Below are positions 1-7,184 of a stretch of DNA of 64,000 nt, piece by piece. Origin of the DNA: Mycolicibacterium stellerae (lineage in GTDB: Bacteria > Actinomycetota > Actinomycetes > Mycobacteriales > Mycobacteriaceae); contig NZ_RARC01000016.1 of NCBI RefSeq assembly GCF_003719305.1, positions 1-64,000 of the forward strand, given 5' to 3'. A program made the position numbers and the translations under genes. The notes beneath the pieces were generated by a model. That model was not told where the DNA came from. It made no database searches and worked only from the letters and a program-made list of their open reading frames with translations. Position 1 is the first letter of the stretch. Each line of letters starts with the position of its first letter.

Positions 1-749
1 GCCTCGCCCACCCCCGCCGGCCCGCCACGCGCGGTGTAGCCGTAGTAGGTGCACAACAACATGATCATCAGTGCAACCGCGGCCACCTCGGCCAACGACC
101 ACAACACGTCGGTGGGACTCAGATACGTATAGAAGTAGTGGTCATAGACACCCGACCCCTGGCCATAAATGGCGGTGGTGCCGATACGAGCGGCCCCATA
201 TGCCGTCATCAGCCCGACGCAAAACAACGGAACCGCCACAATCACCCCGGCCAGCACCCTGGTGGACGCCAGGTAGCTCACAGTGCGGATACCGATGGCC
301 TCGAGCGCATCGATCTCCTCATTGATCCGCATCGCCCCCAGCTGAGCGGTGCTACCGGCACCGACGGTTGCCGCCAGCGCCACCATCACCGTTCCCGGCT
401 GGATTTCGCGGGTATTGAAAAACGCCGACGCGAACCCCGTTAAGGCCTCCACACCCACCGACGCCAGCTGGTTGTAGCCCTGCACCGCAACAATCGCGCC
501 GGTGGTCATCGTCAAGAACGCCACGATCACCACCGTTCCGCCGATCACCGCAAGAGCCCCGCTGCCCAATCCCATCTGTGCGATCACCCGCAACAACTCG
601 CTGCGGTAGTTGACGGCGGCATCGGGAATCCCAGCCAACGTGGTGGCATAAAACCGCGTCTGCGAACCAATCTGATTCCACCCGCCCACCAAGGCATTCC
701 TCATCCGCTGCAGCCGCGGATGAAGTCGGCTCGGAACACTCAACGTCAC
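1..749 (-). CDS. yrbEB: YrbEB/MlaE-family permease of an mce-type operon (3' end outside window)
   Basis: Second permease subunit of a mycobacterial Mce lipid-import ABC system. YrbEA and YrbEB are the membrane pair paired with the Mce substrate-binding proteins, which normally follow downstream and would lie off the left edge. The GTG at 749 is 9 nt after the yrbEA stop, with GAGGTGAA overlapping that stop as ribosome site. Visible in the product: a hydrophobic MlaE core, the GSTAQLGAMRINEEIDALE coupling stretch typical of the family (compare GATAMCADLGARTIREELDAL in the neighbour), and a late GGPAGVGEA motif at the window edge. About 249 codons are present, so most of the roughly 280-residue protein is seen. 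Which of the several mce operons this is cannot be told here. Confidence 0.9.
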   Translation of the reverse strand, partial: MTLSVPSRLHPRLQRMRNALVGGWNQIGSQTRFYATTLAGIPDAAVNYRSELLRVIAQMGLGSGALAVIGGTVVIVAFLTMTTGAIVAVQGYNQLASVGVEALTGFASAFFNTREIQPGTVMVALAATVGAGSTAQLGAMRINEEIDALEAIGIRTVSYLASTRVLAGVIVAVPLFCVGLMTAYGAARIGTTAIYGQGSGVYDHYFYTYLSPTDVLWSLAEVAAVALMIMLLCTYYGYTARGGPAGVGE

Positions 750-758
750 AAGTTCACC

Positions 759-1532
759 TCAAGACACCATGAAGGGGACACCGACGGCGGTGACGATGAT
801 GTTGGTCAAAAACAACACGATGAAGGCGAACACGACGGTTTCGTTCACCGCCCTGCCGACACCGGCCGGACCGCCGCCCACCGAGATGCCCTGGTAGCAG
901 GCGATCAATCCAGCAGTCAACCCGAACAGGGTCGCCTTGATCATCGAGATGATGACATCGGCGATGTGAGTCAGCGTGGTCAGACCCGCCACCCACGCAC
1001 CCGCCGAAACGTCCATTAGAAACACCGAGCAAACAAACGCGCCGACAAGACCCGTCATGATCACCACCGAGCTCAGCGCCAGCGACACCGTGGTGGCCGC
1101 GAGCACTCGCGGAACCACCAGCGCTTGGATCGGGTTAATGCCCATCACCCGCAGCGCATCGAGTTCCTCGCGGATGGTTCGCGCACCTAGATCGGCACAC
1201 ATCGCCGTGGCACCCGCGCCCGCCACCACCAACACCGTCACGATCGGGCCGCTCTGAGACACCGTGAAGATCGCAGCACCAGTGCCGGAAAAATCCGCGG
1301 CGCCGATATCGGCCAGCAAGACATTGAAAAGGAACCCCGAAATCACAGCCCACGGAATCGTCATCAACACCGCGGGCAGCGTGGACACCCGCGCCACGAA
1401 CCAGCACTGAGCTAAGTACTCCCGCCATGCGAACGGCGGCTTGAACATCAACACGAAGGTGTCCAGCGTGATGGCGAAGAAGCCACCGACCGCCCGAATG
1501 GGCTTGGTCGCCGTTTCCGCTGAGATCACCAC
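759..1532 (-). CDS. yrbEA: YrbEA/MlaE-family permease of an mce-type operon
   Basis: 257 residues, the usual length for a mycobacterial YrbEA. It is an integral inner-membrane permease that pairs with YrbEB in the Mce lipid/sterol uptake transporter. The sequence shows the family cytoplasmic signature ADLGARTIREELDALRVMG and the C-terminal GGPAGVGRAVNETVVFAF block, with several hydrophobic segments. The GTG at 1532 is the chosen start; a GGAAGGG-like ribosome site lies about 12 nt upstream. It is the first gene of a leftward operon whose promoter should be in the spacer after 1532. Assignment to mce1, 2, 3 or 4 is not possible from these two subunits. Confidence 0.92.
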   Translation of the reverse strand: MVISAETATKPIRAVGGFFAITLDTFVLMFKPPFAWREYLAQCWFVARVSTLPAVLMTIPWAVISGFLFNVLLADIGAADFSGTGAAIFTVSQSGPIVTVLVVAGAGATAMCADLGARTIREELDALRVMGINPIQALVVPRVLAATTVSLALSSVVIMTGLVGAFVCSVFLMDVSAGAWVAGLTTLTHIADVIISMIKATLFGLTAGLIACYQGISVGGGPAGVGRAVNETVVFAFIVLFLTNIIVTAVGVPFMVS

Positions 1533-2019
1533 GCTGCCGCCAACCCTTCCGTCAGTGTTTGCGGGACGTCCCTATCAAGCGAGGGCACGGGCGGACCGCT
1601 ATCGACCTCTGCGGCTCGATTGCGGCTTTCAAAAAGAGGTATGAGTCTGTTCCGCACGAGGCATAAGCCGCTGTGGATGAGGGTTTCGGTGGTTTGCTGT
1701 GGCGCTCGCGAGGCCACTGCGGCGACGACTGGCAGCACCCGCGCGAACCGCACGGGTTCGACGCTGCGGCCACGAGTGGAGCTGCTCATGTCGGCCATCC
1801 GAATTGGTCGAAGTGGGGCGAGGACATTCGAGAGATTACGCGGTCGAGGTTACTTATGTCCATAGTCGATACGCTTCCAAAATGATCCATGGCGTGCAAA
1901 ACACGATGAAAACTGGCTCTTGCGTTCGGTAATGTATCTTGATAGTACTGTTCTGTACGTCACAATGAAGGTGGTAGGCGCTGGGGCCGCCTTGCGCACT
2001 GATACCTGAGGAGGCACCC
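1533..2019. other. Non-coding spacer between the mce-type operon and the LEH gene
   Basis: About 490 bp with no convincing gene; the short open frames here are overlapping and lack ribosome sites or recognisable products. It must carry the yrbEA promoter (leftward) and the promoter of the LEH gene (rightward). The only distinctive structure is the element at 1932-1961, listed separately. Confidence 0.6.
1932..1961 (+). promoter_or_regulatory. Promoter/operator element, copy 1 (shared with 10901-10930)
   Basis: Thirty bases that match the reverse complement of 10901-10930 at 27 positions; the 15 bases upstream add about 11 more matches and include a CTTGCG block in both. Each copy faces its gene, here the LEH gene at 2020. 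It contains TATCTT (1935-1940), fitting the mycobacterial TANNNT -10 pattern, followed by AGTACTG and TGTACG half-site-like words around the expected start of transcription. The likeliest reading is a promoter with an overlapping operator. The adjacent two-domain TetR regulator is the natural candidate ligand, which is inference. Confidence 0.6.
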
Positions 2020-2421
2020 GTGACCGACACCAAGCAGGCCAGCGAGAGACTCGTCCGCGATTTTCTCGGCTCGTGGGAAGGCCGCGATCTCGAGACCATT
2101 TGCGGCGCCTTCGCCGACGACGCCGTCTACCACAACGTGCCGGTCAAGCCGATCGAGGGCATCGCCGGCATCCGCGCGATCTTTCAGGCGTTCCTTGACG
2201 CGTTCTCGGAAGCCAAGCTCGATATCGTCACGCTTGCGGCCGAGCCAGGTCTGGTACTCGCCGAGCGCATCGACTACTTCACCATGAACGACGGCCGGAG
2301 GGTCGTGCTGCCCGTGACCGGCGTGTTCGAGGTCAACAATGGCGAGATCACCCGCTTCACCGACTACTTCGATCTCGCCGACTTCGAGCAGCAGAGCGGG
2401 TTCAAGTTGTCAGCCTCGTAG
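2020..2421 (+). CDS. Limonene-1,2-epoxide hydrolase family protein (LEH, SnoaL-like fold)
   Basis: 133-residue soluble epoxide hydrolase of the LEH family, which opens an epoxide to a diol in one step without a covalent intermediate. The five catalytic positions of Rhodococcus LimA can be matched: Tyr37 and Asn39 in VYHNVP, Arg83 and Asp85 in AERID, and Asp115 in RFTDYFDL. The C-terminal DYFDLADFEQQ also aligns with LimA DYFDLREFEEA. The GTG start at 2020 follows GAGGAGG at 2009-2014. The tandem TetR gene begins 67 nt downstream, and the upstream element is shared with the LimB-like operon. Mycobacterial EphG-type LEH proteins act on sterol epoxides, so the substrate need not be limonene. Confidence 0.85.
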   Translation: MTDTKQASERLVRDFLGSWEGRDLETICGAFADDAVYHNVPVKPIEGIAGIRAIFQAFLDAFSEAKLDIVTLAAEPGLVLAERIDYFTMNDGRRVVLPVTGVFEVNNGEITRFTDYFDLADFEQQSGFKLSAS

Positions 2422-2488
2422 TCGCCCCGGCGCCGGCGCGTCTGGCAGGATTTGGTGGTTCGAGTGATGCAGGAAGGGGCGTCGATTG

Positions 2489-3745
2489 ATGGAGCCCGCC
2501 CCCGCGATCAAGCGCAGGCCCAAAGATCGCAAGAAGCAGATCCTCGAACAGGCCGTTGCCCTGTTCATCGAGCGCGGCTTTCATTCGGTCAAGTTGGAGG
2601 AGATCGCCGAGGCGGCCGGCGTCACGGCGCGCGCGTTGTACCGCCACTACGAGAGCAAGCAGGCTCTGCTCGCCGCAGCCATTCTCATCACGCAGGACGA
2701 ATACCAAAACGCGCGCAGGCCAAAGGATCACGACGCTACGTCGGCGGTTCCGCCACTGCGCGCCGAGTTGCCGAACCTGATCGCCGCGGCCGTGGTGACC
2801 CGAGCGTTGACGGTGCTTTGGCAACGCGAAGCCCGCTACCTCAACGGTGCCGACCGTGAGCAGGTCCGGCGCAGGATCAACGCGATCGTCGCAGGCATGG
2901 ACGAGGCCGTCCGGCTCGAGGTGCCCGGCCTCGACCCCCGCCATTCGGAGCTGCGGGCATGGGCGGTATCGAGCACGCTGACCAGCCTGGGTCGCCACAG
3001 CATGACGCTGCCGGGCGACGACCTGACCAAGCTGCTCTACCGGGCGTGCATGGCGGCCGCGCGAACACCGGCCGTTTCCTCGTTGGAGCCGCTCGACGCG
3101 ACGCCGAATCGAGAAGGCGCGCTGTTCTCCCGACACGAGACCCTGCTCGGCACGGGGGCCCGGCTGTTCCGCGCTGCGGGTTATCCGGCCGTCAGCACAA
3201 GCGAAATCGGAAAGGGAGCGGGCATTGCAGGTCCAGGGCTGTACCGCTCGTTCTCGTCCAAACAGGCGATACTGGACGCGCTCGTGCGACGGCTCGACGA
3301 ATGGCGCAGCCTCGAATGCATACGCGCGATGCGCGCTGATGTCACTGCCGAACAACGCCTGCGCATCCTCGTCGAGGGACACGTCCGCCTCAGCGTGGAC
3401 GATCCCGATCTGCTCGCCGTCTCGATCACCGAGCTGCCGCACGCATCCGGCGAGGTTCGCGACGGCTTCGTCAGGAACCAGTCCGACCGTGAAGGCGAAT
3501 GGATCGACCTCATTCGCAAACTCGTGCCCGCGACCACCGTCGCAGAAGCGCGGTTGCTCGTCGCCGCGGCGCTCAGCTTCATCGAAGACGTCGCGCGGAC
3601 ATGGCATCTCACCCGACATGTCGGGGTGACGGAGGAGATGACCGCTATTGCGTTGTCGATCATGATGAGTCGGTCACCACAGGGCACAAACGGTACCGCC
3701 GTCGGCGACCTGGGTGGTTCCGGTGACCATCGAGGCCTCGTCTGA
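2489..3745 (+). CDS. Transcriptional regulator with two TetR-type DNA-binding domains
   Basis: 418 residues, about twice the usual TetR length. Two complete helix-turn-helix regions are visible: residues about 17-65 (ILEQAVALFIERGFHSVKLE then RALYRHYESKQALL) and about 217-263 (LLGTGARLFRAAGYPAVSTS then GLYRSFSSKQAIL). Each is followed by a helical region, so this looks like two fused TetR monomers. The ATG at 2489 is preferred over the TTG three bases earlier because AGGAAGGGG at 2471-2479 is better spaced. It follows the LEH gene, probably in the same transcript. The 3' end overlaps the convergent SDR gene by 72 bp. It is a good candidate regulator of the surrounding catabolic genes; the ligand is unknown. 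Confidence 0.85.
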   Translation: MEPAPAIKRRPKDRKKQILEQAVALFIERGFHSVKLEEIAEAAGVTARALYRHYESKQALLAAAILITQDEYQNARRPKDHDATSAVPPLRAELPNLIAAAVVTRALTVLWQREARYLNGADREQVRRRINAIVAGMDEAVRLEVPGLDPRHSELRAWAVSSTLTSLGRHSMTLPGDDLTKLLYRACMAAARTPAVSSLEPLDATPNREGALFSRHETLLGTGARLFRAAGYPAVSTSEIGKGAGIAGPGLYRSFSSKQAILDALVRRLDEWRSLECIRAMRADVTAEQRLRILVEGHVRLSVDDPDLLAVSITELPHASGEVRDGFVRNQSDREGEWIDLIRKLVPATTVAEARLLVAAALSFIEDVARTWHLTRHVGVTEEMTAIALSIMMSRSPQGTNGTAVGDLGGSGDHRGLV

Positions 3746-4444
3746 CAAGAGGAAGGCCGCGACCGCGGCCATCTCCTCCGGTGCCGCCATGCGGCCCTGA
3801 AGCCGTTCGATCATCGCGAGTCCACCCCCATCGCCCAACGCTTGATCGAACATCGTGATCGCCGTCTGTTGCATCGGCGTGTCGACGAAGGCAGGCAACA
3901 GCGCATTGGAACGTACATTGGCCGAACGGAATTCGGCCGCGGTGACGCGGCTGAGGTGGATGATGCCCGCCTTGGCCATCCCGTAGGCGACGGTGCCCGC
4001 CGCCGCGATGTGACCAGCAAGCGACGACATGTTGACAATGGCTCCACCGCCGCGCTCGACCATCCTCGGCACCGTGTGCTTGGTACACAGCCAAGCTCCG
4101 CGCAAATTGATTCCGATGACTCGGTCGAAGTCGTCGACGGTCGTCTCGACGAGGGGAGCGAAATGCACGACACCCGCATTCGCGACGAGTTTGTCGACCC
4201 CGCCGAACGCGTCGACGCAGGCCTCGACCATGCCGATCACCTGCACTTCGTCGCTGACGTCGACCGTGTGCCCGACGGCTCCGCCGCCGATCTTCGCCGC
4301 CGCGGCGTCCGCGGCACCACCGTCGATGTCGGCGCAGAGCACGCCGACTCCCTCGGCGGCGAGCCGCTGCGCGATCGCAAGCCCGATACCGGCTCCCGCC
4401 CCGGTCACGATGGCGGCCTTACCGGACAGGTCTTGATACGTCAT
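3674..4444 (-). CDS. SDR-family NAD(P)-dependent alcohol dehydrogenase
   Basis: 256-residue classical short-chain dehydrogenase. The cofactor motif TGAGAGIG is at about 14-21, NAG at 89-91, Ser140/141 in NMSS, and the catalytic YGMAK at 154-158. The ATG at 4444 is preceded by GGAGGG; the longer frame upstream has no such site and runs into the neighbouring gene. It is the last gene of the minus-strand operon starting at 10868, 28 nt after the RibBA-like gene. In this setting the plausible job is oxidation of a diol or alcohol made after epoxide opening, as LimC does in limonene breakdown; that role is inferred from context. Confidence 0.88.
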   Translation of the reverse strand: MTYQDLSGKAAIVTGAGAGIGLAIAQRLAAEGVGVLCADIDGGAADAAAAKIGGGAVGHTVDVSDEVQVIGMVEACVDAFGGVDKLVANAGVVHFAPLVETTVDDFDRVIGINLRGAWLCTKHTVPRMVERGGGAIVNMSSLAGHIAAAGTVAYGMAKAGIIHLSRVTAAEFRSANVRSNALLPAFVDTPMQQTAITMFDQALGDGGGLAMIERLQGRMAAPEEMAAVAAFLLSDEASMVTGTTQVADGGTVCALW

Positions 4445-4472
4445 ATGCTCGCCCTCCGGATCATCTGCTGCC

Positions 4473-5582
4473 TCACACCGCGCTCGCGAACGATCCGATT
4501 GTCCGTCCGACGTCGCGACGCTGGACCGGTATCGCACCGAACATGACAAGGCCGACGTTCGGGGCGTCATCGGACAGCCGCAACGGAGACACTCCCAGGT
4601 CCCGCAGGATCCATGTGACCATGTCCGCCAACTGTTCCCGCGACGCTTCATGAGCGTCGTCGTACAGCCCGCAGGCCCGGGGACGCCCGGCCGGGCGGAG
4701 ATAGACGATCAGGCCGCCCCCCGACGCCGCCGTCTGCGCCAGCGCGCCGTCGAGATCCCGCCCGCATCGGCAGGCGGATGCTCCGAACACATCACCGGTG
4801 ATGCACTCGACGTGGACGTGCAGCGCCACCGGCACACCGGGACCTGCCGCGCCGACGATCACCGCCAGGTGCTCGGCGCCGTCGCGTACGCCGTGGAATC
4901 CGATCACCCGAGAGTTGACGCCCCTGATCGGCATGACCGTGTCGGCCACCCTAACGATCTGAGGTTCGGTGCGTCGCCGATACGCGGCAAGCTCGGCCAC
5001 GGAAATGGCCTGCAGCCCGTATTCGTCGGCGAAATCGGACAATTCGGCGCCTCGCGCCATCGCAGAAGGTCGGCGGCGGGACACGATTTCACAGAGCACA
5101 GCCGCTTCACGCCGCCCCGCTAGGCGGGCAAGGTCGAACGCCGCCTCGGCTCCCGCGGACCGTCCGAGCACGCCCTGCGGGTCGGCCAGCACCGGGATGA
5201 CGTGGCCGGGGCGCCGGAAGTCGTCGGCGCAGGAGGCAGCTGCGGCAAGCTCGGCGATGGTTCGGGCCCGGTCAGTCGCCGAGATTCCGGTGCCAACGCC
5301 TTTCCAGTCGACAGAGACCCGCTGGGCGCCGACGCCCGCCCGCTTTGCGGTTGAGCACATCGGCGGCAGGTCGAGCCGCTCACACTCTGACGGGGGCAGA
5401 GCCACCCGGACAAGCCCGCTGGTGTGTCGCACGGTGAACGCGAGCAGCTTCGGGGTTGCGGCGTCGGCGGCGAAGACGAGGTATCCGTCATCGTCTTGTG
5501 CGGGTTCGGCGGTGACGACGACGGGCCTGCCCGCCGCGACCGCCGCGATGGCGCGTCGCACCCGCACATCGGTCGTCTTCAC
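4473..5582 (-). CDS. Divergent RibBA-like protein (DHBP synthase / GTP cyclohydrolase II fold)
   Basis: 369 residues resembling bifunctional RibBA along its length: an N-terminal DHBP-synthase-like part (GRPVVV, then TVRHTSGLV and ERLDLPPM) and a C-terminal GTP-cyclohydrolase-II-like part. The zinc triad C-x10-C-x-C is kept (CITGDVFGASACRC). Other key motifs are altered: the RENEGD acidic loop of DHBP synthase reads QDDDGY, and the QEGRGIGL loop of the cyclohydrolase reads PAGRPRACGL. The start at 5582 is favoured because its GTGA overlaps the flavin reductase stop and AGGAG lies 5 nt upstream. Sitting after a flavin reductase in a monooxygenase operon, it may have a changed flavin- or pterin-related role; full riboflavin-pathway activity is doubtful. 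Confidence 0.75.
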   Translation of the reverse strand: MKTTDVRVRRAIAAVAAGRPVVVTAEPAQDDDGYLVFAADAATPKLLAFTVRHTSGLVRVALPPSECERLDLPPMCSTAKRAGVGAQRVSVDWKGVGTGISATDRARTIAELAAAASCADDFRRPGHVIPVLADPQGVLGRSAGAEAAFDLARLAGRREAAVLCEIVSRRRPSAMARGAELSDFADEYGLQAISVAELAAYRRRTEPQIVRVADTVMPIRGVNSRVIGFHGVRDGAEHLAVIVGAAGPGVPVALHVHVECITGDVFGASACRCGRDLDGALAQTAASGGGLIVYLRPAGRPRACGLYDDAHEASREQLADMVTWILRDLGVSPLRLSDDAPNVGLVMFGAIPVQRRDVGRTIGSFASAV

Positions 5583-6097
5583 CGGCACTCCTGTTGCACG
5601 CGAACCCCGGCAAGACGTCGGAACCGGCTGCCGTGGAACACCAGGGGCTGGGTCTCGGGATCGCCGTCCAGCCCGCAGATCTCCAGCAGGACGATGGTGT
5701 GGTCACCCGCGTCCACCTCGGCGTGGAGCCGGCAGTCCAACCACGCACTCGCCCCGTCGACCACCACCGCACCGCCGGACATCGCGGTCCATGGCACCCC
5801 GGCGAACCGGTCACAGTTCTTGCGCGACAGCTTTATACAAGCATCGTCGTGAGAGTCGGCAAGCACGCTCAAGCCCAGCCGAGGCATCGTCCTCAGTCGG
5901 GGCCATGTCGTCGACGTGTTCTGAACGCACAGACAGACCAGGGCCGGCGCCAGCGACACGGGGGTGAACGAGCTTGCCGCCATCCCCACGGGTTGGCCGT
6001 CGACGATGGCGCAGACGGCGACCACCCCGGACGGGAAGCAACCGAACACCCGTCGCAGCTGCGCCTCGTCGATAGCCGGTGCGACCGCAGGCATCAT
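5579..6097 (-). CDS. Flavin reductase domain protein (FMN-binding split barrel)
   Basis: About 172 residues of the flavin-reductase-like FMN-binding family, with the typical N-terminal FPSGVVAVCA and GMAASSFTPVSLAPALVCLCV blocks and a late AGDHTIVLLEI strand. Such proteins use NAD(P)H to reduce free FMN or FAD for a two-component monooxygenase. The likely partner is the LimB-like luciferase-fold enzyme in the same operon. The start is the first of two ATGs at 6097; a GTG at 6109 that overlaps the upstream TAG stop would add four residues and is a fair alternative through translational coupling. Its stop overlaps the start of the RibBA-like gene. Confidence 0.87.
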   Translation of the reverse strand: MMPAVAPAIDEAQLRRVFGCFPSGVVAVCAIVDGQPVGMAASSFTPVSLAPALVCLCVQNTSTTWPRLRTMPRLGLSVLADSHDDACIKLSRKNCDRFAGVPWTAMSGGAVVVDGASAWLDCRLHAEVDAGDHTIVLLEICGLDGDPETQPLVFHGSRFRRLAGVRVQQECR

Positions 6098-6108
6098 CGC
6101 TTCGCCCA

Positions 6109-7158
6109 CTAACGCAACTCGCGCAGGAAGTCGAGAAGCAGCCGGTTGGTCTCCTCGGGTTCCTCCTGCTGAATCCAGTGTCCGACATCGGAGATCATGT
6201 GGGTGCCGTGGTAGTTCGGCATCACCTCGTGCGCGCGTTCGACGGCCTCTGCACCCCACGTGGTTCCGACGTCGTACTGGCCGCCGATGAACATCGCGGG
6301 TGGGGTCAGCGGCTTGCCCTCCATGTCGGCAAGGTCGTGCCAGTCGTTGTCGATGTTGTGGTAGAAGCTCAGCGGCCCGCCGAAGCCGGAACGCTCGAAT
6401 TCACTTGCGTAGAAGTCGACGTCGGCATCGGTGAACCAGGCGGGCATCGTCTCGGGATAGATGAACGCATCCTTGAGCCGGGCACCCTCGACCATGCAGA
6501 GCGGGCCTGCGCGGATCACGTCGATGGGGTCCATCGCAGCCAGGTCCACGCCCGCGTCGACGGCTGCCTTGGTCGCCGCCATCATCCCATCACCGGAGAC
6601 GGTGTAGGTCAGGCCGAGCAACCACGCCCGGACATCCTCTTCGATCTCTGCGATGATTCCGTCCTGCGCGGAGAAGTAGTCCTGGTACCAGACCCGCCCT
6701 TCGCCCGCGAGCTCCAGGTGGTAGTCGTTGGGCCTGCGCTCGCCGAAGGGACTGCCGGGAAGACCGATCACGCCGCGTCCGGCGAACGGGACGCTGATGC
6801 CCGCCACGCCAGCACACTTCTCCGGATGCAGCCAGGCGAATGTCCACGCGACCGGCGCACCCCAGTCGTGGCCGACGACGACGGCCCTTTCCTCCCCATA
6901 GGCCTCGATGACGCCGAGCACATCACCCACCAATTCCTTGATGCGGTAGGCCTTTTGCACCCGGTATTTCGACGAGCGGCCATAGCCACGCTGGTCGATG
7001 GCCACGGCGCGGTAGCCGGCCGCGGCGAGCACGGGAAGCTGATGGCGCCAGGAGTACCAGGACTCGGGAAACCCGTGGAGCAGAACGACCAGCGGTCCCT
7101 CGCCCTCCTCGACCGCGTGTATCCGGGTGCCCCGGCAGTTCAAGATCCGATGCGACAT
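6109..7158 (-). CDS. Alpha/beta-hydrolase fold epoxide hydrolase
   Basis: 349-residue soluble epoxide hydrolase of the EphA/Eph type. HGFPES (29-33) forms the oxyanion region; the nucleophile is Asp98 in GHDWGAP rather than the serine of an esterase; the acid is in GGQYDVG near residue 296; the base is the His of DVGHWIQQEEP near 324. The ATG at 7158 is preceded by GGAAGGA. It lies 26 nt after the fusion monooxygenase, within the same operon. With the LEH gene, this gives the locus two unrelated epoxide-opening enzymes, which may act on different intermediates or stereoisomers. Confidence 0.9.
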   Translation of the reverse strand: MSHRILNCRGTRIHAVEEGEGPLVVLLHGFPESWYSWRHQLPVLAAAGYRAVAIDQRGYGRSSKYRVQKAYRIKELVGDVLGVIEAYGEERAVVVGHDWGAPVAWTFAWLHPEKCAGVAGISVPFAGRGVIGLPGSPFGERRPNDYHLELAGEGRVWYQDYFSAQDGIIAEIEEDVRAWLLGLTYTVSGDGMMAATKAAVDAGVDLAAMDPIDVIRAGPLCMVEGARLKDAFIYPETMPAWFTDADVDFYASEFERSGFGGPLSFYHNIDNDWHDLADMEGKPLTPPAMFIGGQYDVGTTWGAEAVERAHEVMPNYHGTHMISDVGHWIQQEEPEETNRLLLDFLRELR

Positions 7159-7184
7159 CTGGGTCCTTCCTTCTTTCGAAATCG

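Noticed and set aside
1533..1931. Possible small RNA or tRNA in the mce-LEH spacer
   Set aside because: No cloverleaf, no terminator-like hairpin and no conserved box could be recognised by eye.
2402..3619. A 405-codon open frame on the minus strand opposite the TetR gene
   Set aside because: Its product is rich in Arg/His/Gly with no recognisable domain, it lies wholly antisense to a clear tandem TetR gene, and it has no good ribosome site; it is a high-GC shadow.
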